In this document: positions 43,361-51,477 of the stretch, piece by piece
Layout: the number at the start of each line of letters is the position of its first letter
Numbering within the stretch: position 1 is the first letter of the stretch
NCBI GenBank assembly: GCA_944389615.1
Contig: CALXNA010000010.1
Span: forward strand, 1-64,000
DNA: 64,000 nt
DNA from: an uncultured Anaerobiospirillum sp.
GTDB taxonomy: Bacteria; Pseudomonadota; Gammaproteobacteria; Enterobacterales; Succinivibrionaceae
Direction of reading: 5' to 3'
Translations under genes and position numbers: made by a program
Notes under the pieces: model-generated
The model's input: the letters and a program-made list of their open reading frames with translations, nothing else
Databases searched by the model: none
What the model was told of the DNA's origin: nothing

Positions 43361-43521
43361 GGTAAGCTCGTTATCAACAAGGGTGGGGCGCGGTCGAGCG
43401 CCGCCGCAGAATGGGCCCATTATATCCATGATTTTGGTATGGTGGGCAGCGGCTTCGCCTCAGGCCGCCACGGGCGCCATGGGGCATGAGTACCCTTCTT
43501 CTCGAAATTAAAGTGAGAGTT

Positions 43522-44654
43522 ATGGCCACGAAACAGCGCGGCGCTAAGGCTGCAAAAAATAACTCTAAAAACACTACTCCACCCCAATAAGCGCGCATAA
43601 TTACGCGCAGGCAGTGCTGCCGCCTGATCTGGCGCAGCGTTTGGCCTACGCCGACGCCATTGTCGGACAAGAGCGCTCTGCCTCAGGGCAGACCGCCCCG
43701 GTCACGGCGGCGCAGATGGGCCATCTGGTGGCCGAGCGCTACGGCCAAGAGGGCTTCTTGTGGACTAAGGCCTTCCAAGACTATCGCCTGACCCATGCCA
43801 TGGGGCCGCTCATGGCGCAGCTTAAGGCCGGGCTTGATCCCATCTCCTGCCAGTACCTTGATCACCATGAGATGCTGCTTGATTTTGTGGTGCACAACAC
43901 GGTGTGCTTGGTACAAAAGTCGGTGCTCTGGACGGACGAAGACCGCAAGCTCTTAGCGCGCAACCAGCAGCTGCTTGCGGCCGGGCAGCCTCCCTTCCTC
44001 AAGCAGGTCAACTTGGATTGGAGCTCGAGCTACACCAACCTCTACGGCATGTATGACCTGCCGCAAGCAGTGCTTGCGCGCGTCAACGGCAAGGCCGTGA
44101 TCGACGGGGGCGGTTTCATTGGCGATACCCTGACCCTCTTTTGCCACCTGTTCCCGCAGTCGGTCAGTTACAGTTTCGAGCCGATGGCGCAGGCCTTTGC
44201 GCACCTGACCACCATGCTTAAGGCCCAGATCGACGCCGGGCAAATCAAGCCTTACCAACTGGCCTTGGGCAAGGAGCCGGGCACCTTGCGCTTAAGCCGC
44301 CTGCATGACGCTATCGATGCGGCCGCCTCCACCCATATCGATTACCACAATGCAGCCCTCTACGATGAGGCACAGGTCATCACCCTTGATGACTTCGTGG
44401 CTGAGCACCAGCTCAAGGTCGGCCTGATCAAGCTCGATGTCGAAGGCGCAGAGCCAGAAATCATTCAGGGAGCGCTTGCGACCATCAAGGAGCAAAAGCC
44501 GCTCTTGGTCATCGCTTGGTACCACACGCCTGAGGAGTTCTATGAGCTCAAGTCTTACCTTGAGAGCCTGAACTTAGGCTATAAGTTCAAAGTCCGCCGC
44601 TCGAGCCTGACGCTGCCTCTGGCCGATACCGTGCTCATCGCCTACCAAGAGTAG
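43522..44654 (+). CDS. FkbM-family methyltransferase (copy 2), frameshifted near the 5' end
   Basis: Paralogue of 727-1854. The homologous start ATG at 43522 (GTGAGAG upstream) codes for MATKQRGAKAAKNNSKNTTP and then meets TAA at 43588-43590. The main body is open in another frame from 43569 to 44654. One more C in the CCACCCC stretch (43579-43585) would join both into a 377-residue protein that aligns with copy 1 (375 residues) without gaps through this region. As read, translation could begin at the GTG at 43614 and give 346 residues with the whole catalytic domain: VIDGGGFIGDT and IKLDVEGAEPEI are intact. So the gene is phase-OFF, a young pseudogene, or slightly shortened but active. Confidence 0.8.
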
Positions 44655-44833
44655 CCACCAGAGCCACAGATAGGTTCGCCTCCCCAGAGATAGAGTAGGG
44701 GTAAACCCGGCGCGCCAAGACGTGGGGGCGGGCGCTGGGAACAGCACTTATCCGCGTCCCTTGGCATGTGTGCGCTCGGGCGCGGGCGTAAGCCGCGGCG
44801 CCACGAACAGCGGCGGCGGGAGGCGTCGTCGGC

Positions 44834-45619
44834 TTAGACCAAGATGAGTGTAAGGTCGAGCTTGGAGATCATCTTTTGGGCGTGCTCGGACAGGCCTTGG
44901 TCGGTGATGATGGCGTTGAGGTCAGTCAGTGGTACCGCGAGGTAAGTGGCGGTATGGGCGTACTTTGAGGAGTCGCAGATGAGGATGCGCATCTTGCTCG
45001 AGCGCACGACTTCTTGCTTGACCGGCACCTTGCCGATGTCCGGGGTGGTAATGCCGCGCAGCTCCCACGACGAGGCCGAGATAAAGGCGATGTCGATCGA
45101 CAGGGCCGCTAAGGTCTGCGCTGCGAGGTGGCCAATGCAGGAGCGGTTTTGCTTTTGCACGAGGCCGCCGGTGTGAATCAGGCTGCTCTGGGTCTTGTCC
45201 ATGAGGTAGTTGATGACCTCAAAGTCGTTGCTGACAATGGTCAGGTCATCGCGCACGCTGATGTAGCGGCACATCGCGAGCGAAGTTGTGCCCGCATCTA
45301 AGTAAATGCAGCAGTTAGGCGGCACCTGCTCGGCGGCCTTCTTGCCGATCGCGTCCTTTTCGCGCGCGTTGAGCATCTCCTTTTGCAGGTGCGAAGGCTC
45401 GCTCAAGATGCGCTTAGCTAGCTGCGCGCCACCGGAGACGACGGTGACGATGCCGCCCTCCTCCATCTTCTGCAGATCGCGCCGAATGGTCATGTGTGAC
45501 ACTTGCAGCGCCTGCGTCAGTTCGGCGATAGAGACGATCTCGCGCTCTTGGAGCAAGTTGAGGATTAACTGGCGGCGCTCCGCCGGAATCATGTTCTCGT
45601 GGGGGTGGCTTTTTTTCAT
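44834..45619 (-). CDS. DeoR-family transcriptional regulator of the tetronate operon
   Basis: 262 residues from the ATG at 45619; a second good start at 45592 (MIPAERRQLILNLLQE) matches the usual DeoR beginning. N-terminal winged helix (VSIAELTQALQVSHMTIRRD) and C-terminal sugar-phosphate sensor domain with YLDAGTTSLAM, IVSNDFEVINYL and HTGG. It is divergent from ltnD-otnK-otnC-otnI-gntP, in the same arrangement as ygbI in E. coli, and is likely the repressor released by a phosphorylated four-carbon acid. The paired TTCACA repeats in the shared 436-base control region are its probable operators. Confidence 0.9.
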   Translation of the reverse strand: MKKSHPHENMIPAERRQLILNLLQEREIVSIAELTQALQVSHMTIRRDLQKMEEGGIVTVVSGGAQLAKRILSEPSHLQKEMLNAREKDAIGKKAAEQVPPNCCIYLDAGTTSLAMCRYISVRDDLTIVSNDFEVINYLMDKTQSSLIHTGGLVQKQNRSCIGHLAAQTLAALSIDIAFISASSWELRGITTPDIGKVPVKQEVVRSSKMRILICDSSKYAHTATYLAVPLTDLNAIITDQGLSEHAQKMISKLDLTLILV

Positions 45620-45771
45620 GAGGCTTCCACTCCGCGCTTTCCGACGGAGCAGGTGCACTTGAGTCGGAGAGCGTAACCAACAACGCAATTAGCCGCCGCT
45701 AATTGATCCTGCCCGATCTTAGCGCATTATGTGCGCCCACAGTGCGCGCGTGTGGGCGCACCGGCACCTGC

Positions 45772-45982
45772 TTCACAAATTCTCACATCCAGTCCGGTCA
45801 CAAATTTTCACAACTAGGCACGCCGGTTCGGGAGCGAAGCTTTGGGACTTACCGGCTGATAGTTATGCCGCGGGCTTCATCTTCTCGTAATTTGCTAAAT
45901 GCTTCACATTTTTGCACATTAAGGCGGGGAGATCGCGCAAAGTTGATCGATTTCACATTTTTTCACACCACAATATTTCACA
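45772..45982 (+). promoter_or_regulatory. Cluster of paired TTCACA direct repeats, probable operators
   Basis: Four boxes of the form TTCACA-N4-TTCACA (10-base period): 45772-45787 (TTCACAAATTCTCACA), 45797-45812 (GTCACAAATTTTCACA), 45903-45918 (TTCACATTTTTGCACA) and 45952-45967 (TTCACATTTTTTCACA), and a fifth weaker pair ending at 45982. The boxes are AT-rich islands in GC-rich DNA. A one-turn repeat period places the half-sites on one face of the helix. Likely target: the divergent DeoR regulator. Confidence 0.7.
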
Positions 45983-46055
45983 ATCTTTAACATTCAAAGG
46001 CACCACCTGTATCCCGTGGTGCCGTTCAGGATTAGTCAGATTGAGGAAAAGGAAA

Positions 46056-46961
46056 ATGGCAGTAAAGAACGTTTGCGTGGTCGGTTTAGGCACCATGGGC
46101 ATGGGCGCAGCCAAGTCGTGCATCCGCGCCGGTCTTAACACCTATGGTGGTGACATCTCCGAGAAGGCCCTGCAAGAGTTAAAGGACGCCGGTGCCGTCA
46201 AGGTCTCGAAGACCCCAAAGGAGTTTGGTGCTGAGCTTGATGCCGTCATCGTCTTGGTCGTCAATGCCGCCCAAGTCAAAAGCGTCCTCTTTGGTGATGC
46301 CCCAGATTGCTTTGCCGCTTCGCTCAAGAAGGGCACCCCAGTGATGGTCTCCTCGACCATGGCTGCCGCTGATGCCAAGGAAATCGCTGCCAAGCTCGCC
46401 GAGTACGGCCTGCCAATGTTGGACGCCCCAGTATCCGGTGGTGGCATCAAGGCCAATGCCGGTGAGATGACCGTCATGGCCTCGGGCGCTCCTGAGACCT
46501 TTGAGGCCTTAAAGCCAGTCTTAGACGCTGTCGCTGCCAAGGTTTACAACATCGGCACTGAGTTCGGCTTAGGCTCGTCGGTCAAGATCGTCCACCAGCT
46601 GCTCGCAGGCGTTCATATCGCCGTTGCCGCCGAAGCTATGGCCATGGCCAAGAAGGCAGGCATTCCTCTGGACATCATGTATGACGTCGTCACCAACGCA
46701 GCCGGTAACTCGTGGATGTTCGAGAACCGCATGGCTCACGTTTTAGCCGGTGACTACACCCCACTGTCGGCCGTCGACATCTTCGTCAAGGACTTAGGCT
46801 TAGTTACCGACACCGCCAAGGCTCTGCACTTCCCAATCCCTCTGGCTTCCACCGCTTATCAGATGTTCACCAACGCCTCGAACGCCGGTTACGGCCGTTA
46901 CGACGACAGCGCCGTCATCATGACCTTCAGCGGCCTCGACCTGCCAGTTAACAAGCACTAA
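46056..46961 (+). CDS. ltnD: L-threonate/D-erythronate dehydrogenase (3-hydroxyisobutyrate dehydrogenase family)
   Basis: 301 residues from the ATG at 46056 with AGGAAAAGGAA upstream. NAD-binding CVVGLGTMGMGAAKSC, substrate-binding PVSGGGIKANAGEMTVM and the catalytic Lys in SVKIVHQLLAGVH identify a beta-hydroxyacid dehydrogenase. With the kinase, decarboxylase and isomerase genes that follow it belongs to the pathway in which a four-carbon sugar acid is oxidised to 2-oxo-tetronate. Equivalent to YgbJ of E. coli. First gene of the operon. It uses CCA for many Pro codons where the neighbouring regions prefer CCG, which may reflect high expression or another origin. Confidence 0.92.
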   Translation: MAVKNVCVVGLGTMGMGAAKSCIRAGLNTYGGDISEKALQELKDAGAVKVSKTPKEFGAELDAVIVLVVNAAQVKSVLFGDAPDCFAASLKKGTPVMVSSTMAAADAKEIAAKLAEYGLPMLDAPVSGGGIKANAGEMTVMASGAPETFEALKPVLDAVAAKVYNIGTEFGLGSSVKIVHQLLAGVHIAVAAEAMAMAKKAGIPLDIMYDVVTNAAGNSWMFENRMAHVLAGDYTPLSAVDIFVKDLGLVTDTAKALHFPIPLASTAYQMFTNASNAGYGRYDDSAVIMTFSGLDLPVNKH

Positions 46962-46973
46962 GAGGAGCCGCAG

Positions 46974-48242
46974 ATGAAGATTGGCGTAATTGCTGATGAT
47001 TTCACCGGTGCCACTGATATTGCCAGCTTCTTGGTCTTAAACGGCCTCAAGACGGTGCAGATGTGTGGCATCACCCCTGATTTACCGGCTCCGGATGCCG
47101 AGGCGGTGGTCATCTCCCACAAGTCGCGCAGCTGCCCGGTTCAGGATGCGATCGCCGAGACTCAAGCCTCGCTGCAATGGCTGCTCAAGCACAACTGCCA
47201 GCAGATCTATTTCAAGTATTGCTCGACCTTCGATAGCTCCAAGGAAGGCAATATTGGCCCAGTAGCCGACGCCTTGATGGAGACCTTAGGTGAGAAGTTC
47301 ACCATCTTCTCGCCAGCCCTGCCGGTCAACGGCCGCACCGTTTATAAGGGCTACCTCTTTGTCGGTGATGTGCTGCTTGAGGAGTCGGGCATGCGCAACC
47401 ACCCGATCACCCCGATGACTGACAGCTCCTTGGTACGACTCGTTGAGATGCAGTCGAAGGGCAAGTGCGGCGTGGTCACCTTAGAAACGGTACGTCAGGG
47501 CGCTGCCGCGGTAAAGGCTAAAATCTCCGAGCTCAAGGCCGCAGGCTATTCCTACGCGGTCATCGATGCCATCGATGAGAGCGATTTGATCGTCCAAGGC
47601 GAAGCGCTTAAGGATATGCGCTTGGTCACCGGCGGCTCGGGCCTTGCCATTGGCTTGGCACGCCAAGTAGCGGAGCCCAACTCTGACAGCACCAAGGCCC
47701 AAAGCTTAGGCTACCCACAAGGCAAGAAGGCCGTGGTCTTCTCGGGCTCGTGCTCGGTCATGACCAACAAGCAAGTTGCCTTCTACCAGCAGCAAGCTGC
47801 CACTAAGGCCGTCGATGTCGATGCCTTAATCAAGGCCACTGATCTTAAGGCCTTTGTCGCCGACTACGTCCAGTTCTATCAAGAGCACGCGGACGACCAA
47901 AACGCTCCGCTCATCTTCGCCACGGCTAACCCTGAGGAGTTAAGCCGCATTCAAAAGCAGTACGGCGTTGCCGAGTCGAGCCATGCAGTTGAGAACTTCT
48001 TTGCCGAGCTGAGCACGCAGTTGTATGCCGCAGGTGTCCGCCGCTTCATCATCGCCGGTGGTGAGACCTCCTCGATCGTCACCAAGGCGCTGCAAGTCGC
48101 GGGCTTCTACATTGGCCCAGCCATCGCCCCTGGAGTCCCGTGGGTACGTTCCATCAACAATGACATCAGCCTGACCTTAAAGTCCGGTAACTTCGGTCAA
48201 GAAGACTTCTTCTTGAAGGCACAAAAGGATTTCCCGGTATGA
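46974..48242 (+). CDS. otnK: 3-oxo-tetronate 4-kinase (four-carbon acid sugar kinase)
   Basis: 422 residues; ATG at 46974 with GAGGAG. Two-domain DUF1537-type kinase: N-terminal IADDFTGATDIASFL and KYCSTFDSSKEGNIG for the substrate, C-terminal IAGGETSSIVTKAL for ATP binding. It phosphorylates 3-oxo-tetronate at O4 before decarboxylation. 12 bases after ltnD, and its stop overlaps the next start (ATGA). Equivalent to YgbK. Confidence 0.93.
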   Translation: MKIGVIADDFTGATDIASFLVLNGLKTVQMCGITPDLPAPDAEAVVISHKSRSCPVQDAIAETQASLQWLLKHNCQQIYFKYCSTFDSSKEGNIGPVADALMETLGEKFTIFSPALPVNGRTVYKGYLFVGDVLLEESGMRNHPITPMTDSSLVRLVEMQSKGKCGVVTLETVRQGAAAVKAKISELKAAGYSYAVIDAIDESDLIVQGEALKDMRLVTGGSGLAIGLARQVAEPNSDSTKAQSLGYPQGKKAVVFSGSCSVMTNKQVAFYQQQAATKAVDVDALIKATDLKAFVADYVQFYQEHADDQNAPLIFATANPEELSRIQKQYGVAESSHAVENFFAELSTQLYAAGVRRFIIAGGETSSIVTKALQVAGFYIGPAIAPGVPWVRSINNDISLTLKSGNFGQEDFFLKAQKDFPV

Positions 48243-48886
48243 CTAACGAAGTGCCAACCCGGGATGAATTGATCGCTCAATTCATCGCCGCGGGCAAGAC
48301 CCTCTATGAGCGCGGCTACGCCTCAGGGGCGGCAGGCAATATGTCATTGCTGCTACCTGACGGTACGGTTGTCGCCACGCCCACCGGCTCGTGTTTGGGC
48401 CAGCTGAACCCAGACGAGCTCTCCATTGTCGACCAAGCTGGTAACCTGCTCTCGGGCAAGAAAGTCACCAAGGAGGTGAAGTTCCATCTTGCCATTTACC
48501 AGAACAATCCGGAGGTTAAGGCGATCGTGCACCTGCACTGCTGCTATTGCACCGCCTACGCCTGCCTCAAGGATTTAGACCCAAGCAATGCCATCCGTCC
48601 GGTCACGCCTTATGTCGTGATGCGCATGGGGGAGGTGCCACTGATTCCTTACTACAAGCCAGGTTCGGTGCACCTTGCCGAAGACATTGCCAAAGTCGCT
48701 GCCGGACACAAGGCCTTCTTGATGGCCAACCACGGCATGATCACCTGCGGCAAGAACATGACCGAGGCGGTCAACAACGCCGAGGAGCTCGAGGCGGCTT
48801 GCCAGACCTTCTTCTTACTCCAAGGTTGTCAGGAGCGGATCCGCTATCTCACCCCTGATGAAATCGCGGAACTGATGCCAAAATAA
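48239..48886 (+). CDS. otnC: 3-oxo-tetronate 4-phosphate decarboxylase (class II aldolase family)
   Basis: 215 residues; ATG overlaps the otnK stop by four bases, so translation is coupled. Class II aldolase/AraD fold: RGYASGAAGNMSLLL, TPTGSCLGQL, the metal site with HLHCCYC and the distant His in ANHGMITCG, and the acid/base Glu in KEVKFHLAIY. It turns 3-oxo-tetronate 4-phosphate into dihydroxyacetone phosphate and CO2, which feeds glycolysis. Equivalent to YgbL. Confidence 0.92.
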   Translation: MTNEVPTRDELIAQFIAAGKTLYERGYASGAAGNMSLLLPDGTVVATPTGSCLGQLNPDELSIVDQAGNLLSGKKVTKEVKFHLAIYQNNPEVKAIVHLHCCYCTAYACLKDLDPSNAIRPVTPYVVMRMGEVPLIPYYKPGSVHLAEDIAKVAAGHKAFLMANHGMITCGKNMTEAVNNAEELEAACQTFFLLQGCQERIRYLTPDEIAELMPK

Positions 48887-48899
48887 CGAGGAAGTAACG

Positions 48900-49688
48900 A
48901 TGCCTAAATTTGCTGCTAACTTAACCATGATGTTCAAGGAAGTCGACTTCCTCGATCGCTTTGAGCAGGCTGCGCAGTGCGGTTTTAAGGCCGTCGAGTT
49001 CCTGTGGCCTTATGACTACGACAAAAACGAGCTCGCCAAGATCTTAAAGGAGACCGGACTTAAGATCGCCCTGTTCAACACCACCGCCGGTGACACCGCC
49101 CACGGTGAGTGGGGCCACGCCGCTTTAGCCGGGCGCGAGGCTGACTTCAAGGCTGAGATCGAGTCGGCCTTAGATTACGCCATCGCCTTGGACTGCAAGA
49201 CGGTACACGTCATGTCGGCCGTAGTCCCTTACCCTGAGGAAAAGGAGCTGTGCCGTCAAGTCTTCATCAAGAACATGCGCATGGCTGCCGACCTCTTCGC
49301 TCAGCACGATAAGGTACTGACCATGGAGGCGCTGTGCCCGGACATTAAGCCGCGCTACCTCTACCACAGCCAGTACGAGACCATGGCGCTGCGCGAGGCC
49401 ATCGGTCGCCCTAACGTCTTCACCCAGCTTGATACCTTCCACGCCCAGATGGTCGATGGCAACCTCACCCACTTAATCCGTGACTTCAAGGGCATTTACG
49501 GCCACGTCCAAGTTGCCGCCGCCCCAAGCCGCCATGAGCCAGATGAGGGTGAGATTGACTACAACTACATCTTCAAGCTCTTCGACGAGGTGGGCTACCA
49601 AGGCTACATCGGCTGCGAGTACAACCCACGCGGCGACACCAAGGCCGGTTTAGGCTGGTTTGAGCCGTACAAAGCATCGCAGTGCTAA
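48900..49688 (+). CDS. otnI: 2-oxo-tetronate isomerase (hydroxypyruvate isomerase family)
   Basis: 262 residues; ATG at 48900 with GAGGAAG. TIM-barrel Hyi/xylose-isomerase-like protein; metal ligands are probably in TMEALCPD, TQLDTFHAQM and GCEYNPRGDT. It converts 2-oxo-tetronate to 3-oxo-tetronate, joining LtnD with OtnK. Equivalent to YgbM. A structured 207-base gap separates it from the transporter gene. Confidence 0.92.
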   Translation: MPKFAANLTMMFKEVDFLDRFEQAAQCGFKAVEFLWPYDYDKNELAKILKETGLKIALFNTTAGDTAHGEWGHAALAGREADFKAEIESALDYAIALDCKTVHVMSAVVPYPEEKELCRQVFIKNMRMAADLFAQHDKVLTMEALCPDIKPRYLYHSQYETMALREAIGRPNVFTQLDTFHAQMVDGNLTHLIRDFKGIYGHVQVAAAPSRHEPDEGEIDYNYIFKLFDEVGYQGYIGCEYNPRGDTKAGLGWFEPYKASQC

Positions 49689-49895
49689 CACGGTAGGCGC
49701 GTGCCTAACGCGCACCCAACGTCACTACGACTAATCCCACTCAGGCGCTGCGCACGCAGCGCAGCCCACGCCCAGAACAGAAGCGTAGCGTGCGCTGCAC
49801 CTGAGTGCCACCAATCCCTCCGGTGGTGACAAGACAAAAAGGCCGGGGCATCTGAGGATGCTCCGACCCTATATCTATCGAATAAAGGCAATTAT
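49689..49895 (+). promoter_or_regulatory. Gap with hairpins between otnI and the permease gene
   Basis: GCCACC/GGTGGT (about 49807-49828) and CGGGGCATC-TGAG-GATGCTCCG (49844-49865, one G-U pair) form two stems. The second lacks a U-tract and ends 31 bases before the permease start. It may protect or separate segments of the operon mRNA and lower permease expression. Confidence 0.4.
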
Positions 49896-51263
49896 ATGAC
49901 GACAACAGCATTACTGATAATCGCCGTGTTAGCGATTGCGCTGCTGCTCTTCATGGTCATTAAGATCAAGCTCTCGGCCTTCGTCGCCTTGCTCTTAGTC
50001 TCCATGATCACCGCAATCGTGGCCGGCATCCCGATTGACAAAGTCATGCCGACCTTGATTGCCGGTATGGGCTCGACCTTAGGCTCCATCACCATCATCG
50101 TTGGCTTGGGTGCCATCTTGGGTCGCATGATTGAGGTTTCAGGCGGTGCCGAAGCCTTAGCCAACTACTTCAGCAAGCTCTTAGGCGTTAAGCGCACGGT
50201 TGCTTCGGTAGCTATCGCCGGCTTCATCTTGGGCATCCCGATCTTCGTTGACGTGGGCTTCATCATCTTGGCTCCAATCGTCTTGGGCTTTGCCAAGATC
50301 ACCAAGAGCAACCCAATCGTCTACGGCTTGCCAGTGGCCGTGTGCATGCTGGCCGTACACGTCGTAGTGCCACCACACCCAGGTCCAGTCGCCGCTGCCG
50401 GTATCTTAAGCGCAGACGTGGGCATGCTGACCTTACTGGGCTTGTTACTGTGCATCCCAACCGGCTTAGTCGGCTTCTTTACCGCCAAGGCCATCATCAA
50501 GCATCACTTAGCCAAGAACGGTGATAACAGCCAAGCTGTGCAGGCAGAAGTAGCCACCACCGACGCCGAGCCAATTGCCCCGAACACTATGAGCCCACCT
50601 AATGTTTGGCTCATCGTCAGCCTCGTGATCATCCCAATTGCCTTGATCATGCTCGGCACCATCTGCGCGACCACCTTGGACAAGAGCTCGTCCTTACTGC
50701 CAGTAGCGCAGTTCTTAGGCGCCCCAGGTACCGCCTTAATGGTCGCCTTGATCTTAGCCTTCTACTTCTTGGGCGTTAGACGTAATTGGTCGTTAGGCAA
50801 GATTGGCGAGGTCATGGACTCGGCCTTACCTACGGCCGCTGTCGTAATCTTAGTCACCGGTGGTGGTGGCGTCTTTGGCAAAGTCCTCTCCGAGTCGGGT
50901 GTAGGCACGGCCTTAGCTGACACCTTAAGCTCGCTCGGCCTGCCGGTCTTATTTGCCGGTTGGCTCATCGCCGCCGCCTTACGTGCCGCTCAAGGCTCGG
51001 CCACGGTTGCGATCTTAACTGCCGCAGGCCTGCTTGCCGATGCTGCTGCTGGTCAGTCCGACATGTTCCGTGTCCTGCTCACCATCTCCATCGGCTTTGG
51101 TGGCTTAGGCTTCTCGCACATCAACGACTCCTTCTTCTGGATTTTGACCCGCTACTTAGGCATCAGCGTCGGCGATGGTATCAAGACTTGGACGGTCATC
51201 ACCTCGGTGGCCGGTATCTCAGGCTTCATCTTCACCTACCTGACCTCACTAGTCTTGCTCTAA
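49896..51263 (+). CDS. GntP-family permease, probable four-carbon sugar acid importer
   Basis: 455 residues; ATG at 49896 with AAAGG. A polytopic inner-membrane protein with 12 or more hydrophobic segments beginning at LLIIAVLAIALLLFMVIKI. GntP-family marks: GLGAILGRMIEVSGGA, HVVVPPHPGPVAAAG, VTGGGGVFGKVL and AALRAAQGSATVAILTA. The family imports gluconate and related acids with protons. Being last in the ltnD-otnI operon (position of ygbN in E. coli), it probably takes up D-erythronate or L-threonate. Confidence 0.92.
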   Translation: MTTTALLIIAVLAIALLLFMVIKIKLSAFVALLLVSMITAIVAGIPIDKVMPTLIAGMGSTLGSITIIVGLGAILGRMIEVSGGAEALANYFSKLLGVKRTVASVAIAGFILGIPIFVDVGFIILAPIVLGFAKITKSNPIVYGLPVAVCMLAVHVVVPPHPGPVAAAGILSADVGMLTLLGLLLCIPTGLVGFFTAKAIIKHHLAKNGDNSQAVQAEVATTDAEPIAPNTMSPPNVWLIVSLVIIPIALIMLGTICATTLDKSSSLLPVAQFLGAPGTALMVALILAFYFLGVRRNWSLGKIGEVMDSALPTAAVVILVTGGGGVFGKVLSESGVGTALADTLSSLGLPVLFAGWLIAAALRAAQGSATVAILTAAGLLADAAAGQSDMFRVLLTISIGFGGLGFSHINDSFFWILTRYLGISVGDGIKTWTVITSVAGISGFIFTYLTSLVLL

Positions 51264-51324
51264 TACCTATCACATTGCCTCTCAACACAGGCAAAAGATC
51301 CAAGGCAAACTCCCGTTTGCCGTG

Positions 51325-51348
51325 AGCCCGCATCCCTGCGGGCTTTTT
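51325..51348 (+). terminator. Rho-independent terminator after the permease gene
   Basis: AGCCCGCA-TCCC-TGCGGGCT (51325-51344), perfect 8-bp stem, followed by TTTT. 60 bases behind the permease stop. Confidence 0.88.
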
Positions 51349-51414
51349 GCGTGGCGCGCTGCACGGTTCGCCTCGCCTCGCGCGCTTTGCGCGCACCGCT
51401 TGCGCGCCGCAAAA

Positions 51415-51449
51415 GCTCTGAGCCCTTGCCTGCGGCAAGGGCTCAGAGC
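51415..51449 (-). terminator. Strong hairpin terminator for the leftward glycan operon
   Basis: GCTCTGAGCCCTTGCC and GGCAAGGGCTCAGAGC (51415-51430, 51434-51449): perfect 16-bp stem, 3-base loop. On the minus strand it is followed by TTTTGC. It lies 28 bases behind the stop of the gene ending at 51478. Confidence 0.8.
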
Positions 51450-51477
51450 ACTAATGGTCTATCCGATGGGGCCGCGG

